A model generated the notes under the pieces. The model was not told the DNA's origin and searched no databases. It saw only the letters and a list, made by a program, of their open reading frames with translations. Both the position numbers and the translations under genes were made by a program. Shown here piece by piece: positions 51,801 through 63,382 of a stretch of 64,000 nt of DNA (positions within the stretch are counted from its first letter, which is position 1; each line of letters begins with the position of its first letter). Source of the stretch: Halictus rubicundus (lineage: Eukaryota; Arthropoda; Insecta; Hymenoptera; Halictidae); assembly GCF_050948215.1 (NCBI RefSeq), contig NW_027489037.1, forward strand, positions 62,001 to 126,000, read 5' to 3'.

Positions 51801-54800
51801 GGATAGGATATGATAGAGGATAGGATAGGATAGGATATAGGATAGGATAGGATAGATGATAGGATAGGATAGAGGATAGGATAAGATAGAGGATAGGATA
51901 GTTAGAGGATAGGATAGGATAGTGGATAGGATAGGATAGAGGATCGGATATCATAGAGGATAGGATAGGATAGAGGATAGGATAGGATAGAGGATTGGAT
52001 AGGATAGAGAATAGGATAAGTTAGAGGATATGATAGGATAGAGGATAGGATATGATAGAGGATACGAATGGATAGGATAGAGGGTAGGATAGGATAGAGG
52101 ATAGGATAGGATAGAGGATACGATAGGATAGGATAGAGGATAGGATAGGATAGAGGATTGGATAGGATAGAGGATAGGATATGATAGAGGATAGGATAGG
52201 ATAGAGGATAGGATAGGATAGAGGATAGAGGATAGGATAGGATAGAGGATAGGATAGGATAGAGGATAGGATAGGATAGCAGGATAGGATAGGATAGAGG
52301 ATAGGATAAGATAGAGGATAGGATAGGATAGAGGATAGGATAGGATAGAGGATAGGATACGATAGAGGTTACGAATGGATAGGATAGAGGGTAGGATAGG
52401 ATAGAGGATAGGATAGGATAGAGGATAGGATAGGATAGAGGATAGGATATGATAGAGGATAGGATAGGATAGAGGATAGGATAGGATAGAGGATAGGATA
52501 GGATAGAGGATAGGATAGGATAGAGGATAGGATATGATAGAGGATAGGATAGGATAGAGGATAGGATAGGATAGAGGATAGGATAGGATAGAGGATAGGA
52601 TAAGATAGAGGATATGATAGGATAGAGGATATGATAGGATAGAGGATAGGATAGGATAGAGGATACGATAGGATAGGATAGAGGATTTGATAGGATAGGA
52701 TAGAGGATAGGATAGGATAGAGGATTGGATGGGATAGAGGATAGGATATGATAGAGGATAGGATAGGATAGAGGATAGGATAGGATAGAGGATAGGATAG
52801 AGGAAAAGATAGGATAGAGGATTGGATAGGATAGAGGATAGGATATGATAGAGGATACGATAGGATAGGATAGAGGACAGGATAGGATAGATGATAGGAT
52901 AGGATAGAGGATAGGATAAGATAGAGGATAGGATAGGATAGAGGATAGGATAGGATAGAGGATATTATAAGATAGAGGATATGATAGGATAGACGATAGG
53001 ATATTATAGAAGATAGGATAGGATCGAGGATAGGATACGACAGAGGATAGGATAGGATAGAGGATAGGATAGTATATAGGATAGGATAGAGGATAGGATA
53101 AGATAGAGGATAAGTTAGGATAGAGGATAGGACAGGATAGAGGATAGGATACGATAGAGGATACGAATGGATGGGATAGAGGGTAGGATAGGATAGAGGA
53201 TAGGATAGGATAGAGGATAGGATAGGATAGAGGATAAGATATGATAGAGGATAGGATAGGATAGAGGATAGGATAGGATAGAGGATAGGATATGATAGGG
53301 GATAGGATAGGATAGAGGATAGGATAGGATAGAGGATAGGATAGGAAAGAGGATAGGATAAGTTAGAGGATATGATAGGATAGAGGATTGGATAGGATAG
53401 AGGATAGGATATGATAGAGGATAGGATAGGATAGAGGATAGGATAGGATAGAGGATAGGATAGGAAAGAGGACAGGATAAGTTAGAGGATATGATAGGAT
53501 AGAGGATAGGATAGGATAGAGGATAGGATAGGATAGAGGATAGGATAGGATAGAGGATAGGATAGGATAGAGGATAGGATAGGATAGAGGATAGGATAGG
53601 ATAGAGGATAGGATACGATAGAGGATACGAATGGATAGGATAGAGGGTAGGATAGGATAGAGGATAGGATAGGATAGAGGATAGGATAGGATAGAGGATA
53701 AGATATGATAGAGGATAGGATAGGATAGAGGATAGGATAGGATAGAGGATAGGATATGATAGAGGATAGGATAGGATAGAGAATAGGATAGGATAGAGGA
53801 TAGGATAGGAAAGAGGATAGGATAAGTTAGAGGATATGATAGGATAGAGGATTGGATAGGATAGAGGATAGGATATGATAGAGGATAGGATAGGATAGAG
53901 GATAGGATAGGATAGAGGATAGGATAGGAAAGAGGATAGGATAAGTTAGAGGATATGATGGGATAGAGGATAGGATAGGATAGAGGATAGGATAGGATAG
54001 AGGATAGGATAGGATAGAGGATAGGATAGGATAGAGGATAGGATAGGATAGAGGATAGGATAAGATAGAGGATAGGATAGGATAGAGGATAGGATAGGGT
54101 GGGGGATAGGATACGATAGAGGATACGAATGGATAGGATAGAGCATAGGATACGATAGAGGATAGGATAGGGGATTGGATAGGATAGAGGATAGGATAGG
54201 ATAGAGGATAGGATAGGATAGAGGATAGGATACGATAGAGGATACGAATGGATAGGATAGAGCATAGGATACGATAGAGGATAGGATAGGGGATTGGATA
54301 GGATAGAGGATAGGATAGGATAGAGGATAGGATATGATAGAGGATAGGAGAGGATAGAGGATAGGACAGGATAGATGATAGGATAGGATAGAGGATAGGA
54401 TAAGATAGAGGATAGGATTGGATAGAGGATAGGATAGGATAGAGGATAGGATACGATAGAGGATACGAAAGGATAGGATAGAGGGTAGGATAGGATAGAT
54501 AGTAGGATAGGATAGAGGATTGGATAGGATAGAGGATAGGATATGATAGAGGATAGGATAGGATAGAGGATAGGATAGGATAGAGGATAGGATAGGAAAG
54601 AGGATAGGATAAGTTAGAGGATAGGATAAGTTAGAGGATATGATAGGATAGAGGATTGGATAGGATAGAGGATAGGATAGGATAGGATAGAGGATAGGAT
54701 AGGATAGAGAATAGGATAAGTTAGAGGATATGGTAGGATAGAGGATAGGATAGGATAGAGGATAGGATAGGATAGAGGATAGGCTATGATAGAGGATAGG

Positions 54801-57295
54801 ATAGGATAGAGGATAGGATAGGATAGAGGATAGGATAGGATAGAGGATAGGATAGGATAGAGGATAGGATAGGATAGAGGATAGGATAGGATAGAGGATA
54901 GGATAGAGGAAAAGATAGGATAGAGGATTGGATAGGATAGAGGATAGGATATGATAGAGGATACGATAGGATAGGATAGAGGACAGGATAGGATAGATGA
55001 TAGGATAGGATAGAGGATAGGATAAGATAGAGGATAGGATAGGATAGAGGATAGGATAGGATAGAGGATATTATAAGATAGAGGATATGATAGGATAGAC
55101 GATAGGATATTATAGAAGATAGGATAGGATCGAGGATAGGATACGACAGAGGATAGGATAGGATAGAGGATAGGATAGTATATAGGATAGGATAGAGGAT
55201 AGGATAAGATAGAGGATAAGATAGGATAGAGGATAGGACAGGATAGAGGATAGGATACGATAGAGGATACGAATGGATAGGATAGAGGGTAGGATAGGAT
55301 AGAGGATAGGATAGGATAGAGGATAGGATAGGATAGAGGATAAGATATGATAGAGGATAGGATAGGATAGAGGATAGGATAGGATAGAGGATAGGATATG
55401 ATAGGGGATAGGATAGGATAGAGGATAGGATAGGATAGAGGATAGGATAGGAAAGAGGATAGGATAAGTTAGAGGATATGATAGGATAGAGGATTGGATA
55501 GGATAGAGGATAGGATATGATAGAGGATAGGATAGGATAGAGGATAGGATAGGATAGAGGATAGGATAGGAAAGAGGACAGGATAAGTTAGAGGATATGA
55601 TAGGATAGAGGATAGGATAGGATAGAGGATAGGATAGGATAGAGGATAGGATAGGATAGAGGATAGGATAGGATAGAGGATAGGATAGGATAGAGGATAG
55701 GATAGGATAGAGGATAGGATACGATAGAGGATACGAATGGATAGGATAGAGGGTAGGATAGGATAGAGGATAGGATAGGATAGAGGATAGGATAGGATAG
55801 AGGATAAGATATGATAGAGGATAGGATAGGATAGAGGATAGGATAGGATAGAGGATAGGATATGATAGAGGATAGGATAGGATAGAGAATAGGATAGGAT
55901 AGAGGATAGGATAGGAAAGAGGATAGGATAAGTTAGAGGATATGATAGGATAGAGGATTGGATAGGATAGAGGATAGGATATGATAGAGGATAGGATAGG
56001 ATAGAGGATAGGATAGGATAGAGGATAGGATAGGAAAGAGGATAGGATAAGTTAGAGGATATGATGGGATAGAGGATAGGATAGGATAGAGGATAGGATA
56101 GGATAGAGGATAGGATAGGATAGAGGATAGGATAGGATAGAGGATAGGATAGGATAGAGGATAGGATAGGATAGAGGATAGGATAGGATAGAGGATAGGA
56201 TAGGATAGAGGATAGGATAGGATAGAGGATAGGATAGGATAGAGGATAGGATTGGATAGAGGATAGGATAGGATAGAGGATAGGATAGGATAGAGGATAG
56301 GATAGGATAGAGGATTGGATAGGATAGAGGATAGGATATGATAGAGGATAGGATAGGATAGGATATAGGATAGGATAGGATAGATGATAGGATAGGATAG
56401 AGGATAGGATAAGATAGAGGATAGGATAGTTAGAGGATAGGATAGGATAGTGGATAGGATAGGATAGAGGATCGGATATCATAGAGGATAGGATAGGATA
56501 GAGGATAGGATAGGATAGAGGATTGGATAGGATAGAGAATAGGATAAGTTAGAGGATATGATAGGATAGAGGATAGGATATGATAGAGGATACGAATGGA
56601 TAGGATAGAGGGTAGGATAGGATAGAGGATAGGATAGGATAGAGGATACGATAGGATAGGATAGAGGATAGGATAGGATAGAGGATTGGATAGGATAGAG
56701 GATAGGATATGATAGAGGATAGGATAGGATAGAGGATAGGATAGGATAGAGGATAGAGGATAGGATAGGATAGAGGATAGGATAGGATAGAGGATAGGAT
56801 AGGATAGAGGATAGGATAGGATAGAGGATAGGATAAGATAGAGGATAGGATAGGATAGAGGATAGGATAGGATAGAGGATAGGATACGATAGAGGTTACG
56901 AATGGATAGGATAGAGGGTAGGATAGGATAGAGGATAGGATAGGATAGAGGATAGGATAGGATAGAGGATAGGATATGATAGAGGATAGGATAGGATAGA
57001 GGATAGGATAGGATAGAGGATAGGATAGGATAGAGGATAGGATAGGATAGAGGATAGGATATGATAGAGGATAGGATAGGATAGAGGATAGGATAGGATA
57101 GAGGATAGGATAGGATAGAGGATAGGATAAGATAGAGGATATGATAGGATAGAGGATATGATAGGATAGAGGATAGGATAGGATAGAGGATACGATAGGA
57201 TAGGATAGAGGATTTGATAGGATAGGATAGAGGATAGGATAGGATAGAGGATTGGATGGGATAGAGGATAGGATATGATAGAGGATAGGATAGGA
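48220..57295 (+). repeat. Two tandem copies of a 4.5-kb higher-order repeat
   Basis: Copy A (about 48.22-52.77 kb) and copy B (about 52.80-57.29 kb) share their variants in order. GAGGAAAAG (48222/52802) and AAGTTAGAGG (48899/53479) are 4,580 bp apart, the TACGATAGAGG site (49051/53614) 4,563, GGGTGG (49551/54097) 4,546, GATATTATAAG (50540/55068) 4,528 and GATTTGATAGG (52686/57213) 4,527. The offset falls in 17-bp steps plus single-base noise. Each copy holds two GAGGAAAAG-GATATTATAAG pairs (48222 and about 50382; 52802 and 54908), so a smaller unit of about 2.1-2.4 kb lies within it. Confidence 0.8.
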
Positions 57296-60200
57296 TAGAT
57301 GATAGGATAGGATAGAGGATAGGATAAGATAGAGGATAGGATAGGATAGAGGATAGGATAGGATAGAGGATAGGATACGATAGAGGATACGTAAGGATAG
57401 GATAGAGGATAGGATAGGATAGAGGATTGGATAGGATAGAGGATAGGATATGATAGAGGATAGGATAGGATAGAGGATAGGATAAGATAGAGGATAGGAT
57501 AGGATAGAGGATAGGATAGGATAGAGGATAGGATACGATAGAGGATACGTAAGGATAGGATAGGGGATAGGATAGGATAGAGGATAGGATAGGATAGAGG
57601 ATAGGATAGGATAGAGGATAGGATATGATAGAGGATAGGATAGGATAGAGGATAGGATAGGATAGAGGATAGGATAGGATAGAGGATAGGATATGATAGA
57701 GGATAGGATAGGATAGAGGATAGGATAGGATAGGATAGAGGATAGGATAGGATAGAGAATAGGATAAGTTAGAGGATATGGTAGGATAGAGGATAGGATA
57801 GGATAGAGGATAGGATAGGATAGAGGATACGATCGGATAGGATAGAGGATACGATAGGATAGGATGAAGGATAGAGGATAGGATAGGATAGAGGATAGGA
57901 TAGGATAGAGGATAGGATAGGATAGAGGATAGGATAGGATAGAGGATAGGATAGGATAGAGGATAGGATAAGATAGAGGATAGGATAGGATAGAGGATAG
58001 GATAGGGTGGGGGATAGGATACGATAGAGGATACGAATGGATAGGATAGAGCATAGGATACGATAGAGGATAGGATAGGGGATTGGATAGGATAGAGGAT
58101 AGGATAGGATAGAGGATAGGATATGATAGAGGATAGGAGAGGATAGAGGATAGGACAGGATAGATGATAGGATAGGATAGAGGATAGGATAAGATAGAGG
58201 ATAGGATTGGATAGAGGATAGGATAGGATAGAGGATAGGATACGATAGAGGATACGAAAGGATAGGATAGAGGGTAGGATAGGATAGAGGATAGGATAGG
58301 AAAGAGGATAGGATAAGTTAGAGGATAGGATAAGTTAGAGGATATGATAGGATAGAGGATTGGATAGGATAGAGGATAGGATAGGATAGGATAGAGGATA
58401 GGATAGGATAGAGAATAGGATAAGTTAGAGGATATGGTAGGATAGAGGATAGGATAGGATAGAGGATAGGATAGGATAGAGGATACGATAGGATAGGATA
58501 GAGGATACGATAGGATAGGATGAAGGATAGAGGATAGGATAGGATAGAGGATAGGATAGGATAGAGGATAGGATAGGATAGAGGATAGGATAGGATAGAG
58601 GATAGGATAGGATAGAGGATAGGATAGGATAGAGGATGGGATAGGATAGAGGATAGGATAGGATAGAGGATTGGATACGATAGAGGATACGAATGGATAG
58701 GATAGAGGGTAGGATAGGATAGAGGATAGGATAGGATAGAGGATAGGATATGATAGAGGATAGGATAGGATAGAGGATAGGATAAGATAGAGGATAGGAT
58801 AGGATAGAGGATAGGATAGGGTGGGGGATAGGATACGATAGAGGATACGAATGGATAGGATAGAGCATAGGATACGATAGAGGATAGGATAGGGGATTGG
58901 ATAGGATAGAGGATAGGATAGGATAGAGGATAGGATATGATAGAGGATAGGAGAGGATAGAGGATAGGACAGGATAGATGATAGGATAGGATAGATTATA
59001 GGATAAGATAGAGGATAGGATTGGATAGAGGATAGGATAGGATAGAGGATAGGATACGATAGAGGATACGAAAGGATAGGATAGAGGGTAGGATAGGATA
59101 GATAGTAGGATAGGATAGAGCATTGGATAGGATAGAGGATAGGATATGATAGAGGATAGGATAGGATAGAGGATAGGATAGGATAGAGGATAGGATAGGA
59201 AAGAGGATAGGATAAGTTAGAGGATATGATAGGATAGAGGATAGGATAGGATAGAGGATAGGATAGGATAGAGGATAGGATAGGATAGAGGATAGGCTAT
59301 GATAGAGGATAGGATAGGATAGAGGATAGGATAGGATAGAGGATAGGATAGGATAGAGGATAGGATAGGATAGAGGATAGGATAGGATAGAGGATAGGAT
59401 AGAGGAAAAGATAGGATAGAGGATTGGATAGGATAGAGGATAGGATATGATAGAGGATACGATAGGATAGGATAGAGGACAGGATAGGATAGATGATAGG
59501 ATAGGATAGAGGATAGGATAAGATAGAGGATAGGATAGGATAGAGGATAGGATAGGATAGAGGATATTATAAGATAGAGGATATGATAGGATAGACGATA
59601 GGATATTATAGAAGATAGGATAGGATCGAGGATAGGATACGACAGAGGATAGGATAGGATAGAGGATAGGATAGTATATAGGATAGGATAGAGGATAGGA
59701 TAAGATAGAGGATAAGATAGGATAGAGGATAGGACAGGATAGAGGATAGGATACGATAGAGGATACGAATGGATAGGATAGAGGGTAGGATAGGATAGAG
59801 GATAGGATAGGATAGAGGATAGGATAGGATAGAGGATAAGATATGATAGAGGATAGGATAGGATAGAGGATAGGATAGGATAGAGGATAGGATATGATAG
59901 GGGATAGGATAGGATAGAGGATACGATAGGATAGAGGATAGGATAGGAAAGAGGATAGGATAAGTTAGAGGATATGATAGGATAGAGGATTGGATAGGAT
60001 AGAGGATAGGATATGATAGAGGATAGGATAGGATAGAGGATAGGATAGGATAGAGGATAGGATAGGAAAGAGGACAGGATAAGTTAGAGGATATGATAGG
60101 ATAGAGGATAGGATAGGATAGAGGATAGGATAGGATAGAGGATAGGATAGGATAGAGGATAGGATAGGATAGAGGATAGGATAGGATAGAGGATAGGATA

Positions 60201-62380
60201 GGATAGAGGATAGGATAGGATAGAGGATAGGATAGGATAGAGGATAGGATACGATGAGGATACGAATGGATAGGATAGAGGGTAGGATAGGATAGAGGAT
60301 AGGATAGGATAGAGGATAGGATAAGTTAGAGGATAAGATATGATAGAGGATAGGATAGGATAGAGGATAGGATAGGATAGAGGATAGGATATGATAGAGG
60401 ATAGGATAGGATAGAGAATAGGATAGGATAGAGGATAGGATAGGAAAGAGGATAGGATAAGTTAGAGGATATGATAGGATAGAGGATTGGATAGGATAGA
60501 GGATAGGATATGATAGAGGATAGGATAGGATAGAGGATAGGATAGGATAGAGGATAGGATAGGAAAGAGGATAGGATAGGATAGAGGATAGGATAGGATA
60601 GAGGATAGGATAGGATACAGGATAGGATACGATAGAGGTTACGAATGGATAGGATAGAGGGTAGGATAGGATAGAGGATAGGATAGGATAGAGGATAGGA
60701 TAGGATAGAGGATAGGATATGATAGAGGATAGGATAGGATAGAGGATAGGATAGGATAGAGGATAGGATAGGATAGAGGATAGGATAGGATAGAGGATAG
60801 GATATGATAGAGGATAGGATAGGATAGAGGATAGGATAGGATAGAGGATAGGATAGGATAGAGGATAGTATAAGATAGAGGATATGATAGGATAGAGGAT
60901 ATGATAGGATAGAGGATAGGATAGGATAGAGGATACGATAGGATAGGATAGAGGATTTGATAGGATAGGATAGAGGATAGGATAGGATAGAGGATTGGAT
61001 GGGATAGAGGATAGGATATGATAGAGGATAGGATAGGATAGATGATAGGATAGGATAGAGGATAGGATAAGATAGAGGATAGGATAGGATAGAGGATAGG
61101 ATAGGATAGAGGATAGGATACGATAGAGGATACGTAAGGATAGGATAGGGGATAGGATAGGATAGAGGATAGGATAGGATAGAGGATTGGATAGGATAGA
61201 GGATAGGATATGATAGAGGATAGGATAGGATAGAGGATAGGATAGGATAGATGATAGGATAGGATAGAGGATAGGATAAGATAGAGGATAGGATAGGATA
61301 GAGGATAGGATAGGATAGAGGATAGGATACGATAGAGGATACGTAAGGATAGGATAGGGGATAGGATAGGATAGAGGATAGGATAGGATAGAGGATAGGA
61401 TAGGATAGAGGATAGGATATGATAGAGGATAGGATAGGATAGAGGATAGGATAGGATAGGATAGAGGATAGGATAGGATAGAGAATAGGATAAGTTAGAG
61501 GATATGGTAGGATAGAGGATAGGATAGGATAGAGGATAGGATAGGATAGAGGATACGATCGGATAGGATAGAGGATACGATAGGATAGGATGAAGGATAG
61601 AGGATAGGATAGGATAGACGATAGGATAGGATAGAGGATAGGATAGGATAGAGGATAGGATAGGATAGAGGATAGGATAGGATAGAGGATAGGATAAGAT
61701 AGAGGATAGGATAGGATAGAGGATAGGATAGGGTGGGGGATAGGATACGATAGAGGATACGAATGGATAGGATAGAGCATAGGATACGATAGAGGATAGG
61801 ATAGGGGATTGGATAGGATAGAGGATAGGATAGGATAGAGGATAGGATATGATAGAGGATAGGAGAGGATAGAGGATAGGACAGGATAGATGATAGGATA
61901 GGATAGAGGATAGGATAAGATAGAGGATAGGATTGGATAGAGGATAGGATAGGATAGAGGATAGGATACGATAGAGGATACGAAAGGATAGGATTGAGGA
62001 TAGGATAGGGGATTGTATAGGAAAGAGGATAGGAGACGAAAAAGGATAGGATTGGATAGGATAGTGGGTAGGATAGGATAGAGGATAGGATAGGATAGAG
62101 GATGGGATAGGATAGAGGATGGGATACGATAGAGGATAGGATAGGATAGGATAGTGGGTAGCATAGGATAGAGGATAGGATAGGATAGAGGACAGGATAT
62201 GACAGAGGATAGGATAGGATAGTGGATAGGATAGGATAGAGGATAGGATAGGATAGAGGATAGGATAGGATAGAGGATACGATAAGATATGATAGAGGAT
62301 ACGATAGGATAGGATAGAGGATAGGATCGGATAGAGGATTGGATAGGATAGAGGATAGGATATGATAGAGGATAGTATAG

Positions 62381-63000
62381 GATCTGAGGATAGGATAGGA
62401 TAGAGGATAGAGGATAGGATAGGATAGAGGATAGGATAGTATAGAGGATAGAGGATAGTGATAGAGGATAGGATAGGATAGAGAATAGGATAGGATAGAG
62501 GATTGGATGGTTTGAGGATAGGATAGGATAGAGGATAGGATAGGATAGAGGTTAGGATAGGAAAGAGGATAGGATAAGTTAGTGGAGATGGTGAGGATAG
62601 AGGAGTGGATAGGAGTGAGGATAGGGATGTGAGAGGTTAGGTTTAGGATAGAGGAGAGGATAGGATAGAGGATAGGATGAGGAAAGTGGATAGGAGAGGT
62701 TAGAGGATATGATAGGGTAGAGGTTAGGAGTGGATAGAGGATAGGAGAGGAGAGAGGATAGGATAGGATAGAGGTGAGGTTAGGATAGAGGATAGGATAG
62801 GATTGAGGATAGGAGAGGATAGAGGATAGGATAGGTTAGTGGAGAGGATAAGATTGTGGAGTTGATAGGATAGTGGATAGGAGTGGTAGTGGATTGGTGA
62901 GGTTAGGATTGATAGATAGAGGATATGAGAGGTTTGACGTTAGGATTGAGTAGAGTAGGATAGGTGCGAGGAGTGGAAGGTCTGAGGATAGGTTAGGTGA
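62381..63000 (+). repeat. Degraded, mixed satellite transition
   Basis: From about 62381 (GATCTGAGG, GATAGTGATAGAGG) and strongly from 62580 the GGATA units become mixed with GGAGTGG, GTGAGG, GGAGAGG and GGTTAGG forms. Monomer length becomes irregular and T and G rise at the expense of A. The segment ends in GTGGTGTGGTGGGTG at about 63000. It bridges the GGATA array to the TGTGG array. It could be a real junction of decaying monomers or low-quality sequence at a difficult spot. No gene is seen. Confidence 0.8.
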
Positions 63001-63345
63001 GTGGTGTGGTGGGTGTGAGGTGTGGTGTGTGGTGTATGTTTGTGAGTGGTGTGGTGTGGTGTGAGGAGAGGTCTGGTGTGAGGTGTGGTGTCAGTGAGTG
63101 GTGACGTTGTGTGTGGTGTGTGGGGTGGTGTGGTGTGAGGTGTGGTGTGGTGTGTGGTGTGGAGAGGTGTGTGGTGTGGTGTGGTTGTGGTGTGGTGTTG
63201 GGTGTGGTGTGGAGTGGTGTGTGGTGGGGTGTGGTGTGTGGTGTGGTGTGGTGTGTGGTGTGGTGTGGTGTGTGGTGTGGTGTGGTGTGTGGTGTGGTGT
63301 GGTTTGTGGTCTGGGGTTGGGTGTGGTGTGGTGTGAGAGCGAGGG
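63001..63345 (+). repeat. 17-bp TGTGG-type satellite array
   Basis: In its regular part (63230-63300) the unit is TGTGTGGTGTGGTGTGG, that is TG followed by three TGTGG pentamers, 17 bp. The first 130 bp are irregular, with GTGAGG and GTCTGG forms. Open frames on the + strand made of V, W, C and G are low-complexity by-products of this repeat and not genes. Confidence 0.85.
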
Positions 63346-63357
63346 GAAGAAGAAGCA

Positions 63358-63370
63358 GGGGGGGGGGGGG
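63358..63370 (+). repeat. 13-G homopolymer followed by (TG)n
   Basis: Thirteen consecutive G residues are followed by about four and a half TG dinucleotides. The run sits between two 17-bp arrays, after a short A/G stretch. Homopolymers of this length are often miscounted in assemblies. Confidence 0.9.
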
Positions 63371-63382
63371 TGTGTGTGTGAT

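Larger units (their letters stand above)
16314..62380 (+). repeat. 17-bp GGATA-type satellite array, right block
   Basis: The consensus, orientation and strand bias are those of the block left of the insert. The block is heavily organised into higher-order repeats. The GATATTATAAG cassette recurs at about 20331, 21731, 23770, 26073, 30150, 30986, 33550, 35221, 36523, 39001, 40973, 43412, 48382, 50540, 52962, 55068 and 59564. From about 38 kb a second marker, GAGGAAAAGATAGG, usually lies 160 bp before it. The most homogeneous run I noticed is 51541 to about 51723, where roughly ten consecutive perfect 17-bp monomers occur. No gene, RNA gene or promoter is seen. Long open frames on the - strand are consequences of the stop-free repeat unit. 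Confidence 0.96.

Noticed and set aside
1..62380. CRISPR array
   Set aside because: Repeats are contiguous 17-mers with no unique spacers, extend for over 60 kb, and there are no cas genes.
1..62380. Telomeric repeat tract
   Set aside because: GGATA-based 17-mers match no telomere repeat I know, the array contains an LTR and higher-order duplications, and no chromosome end is visible.
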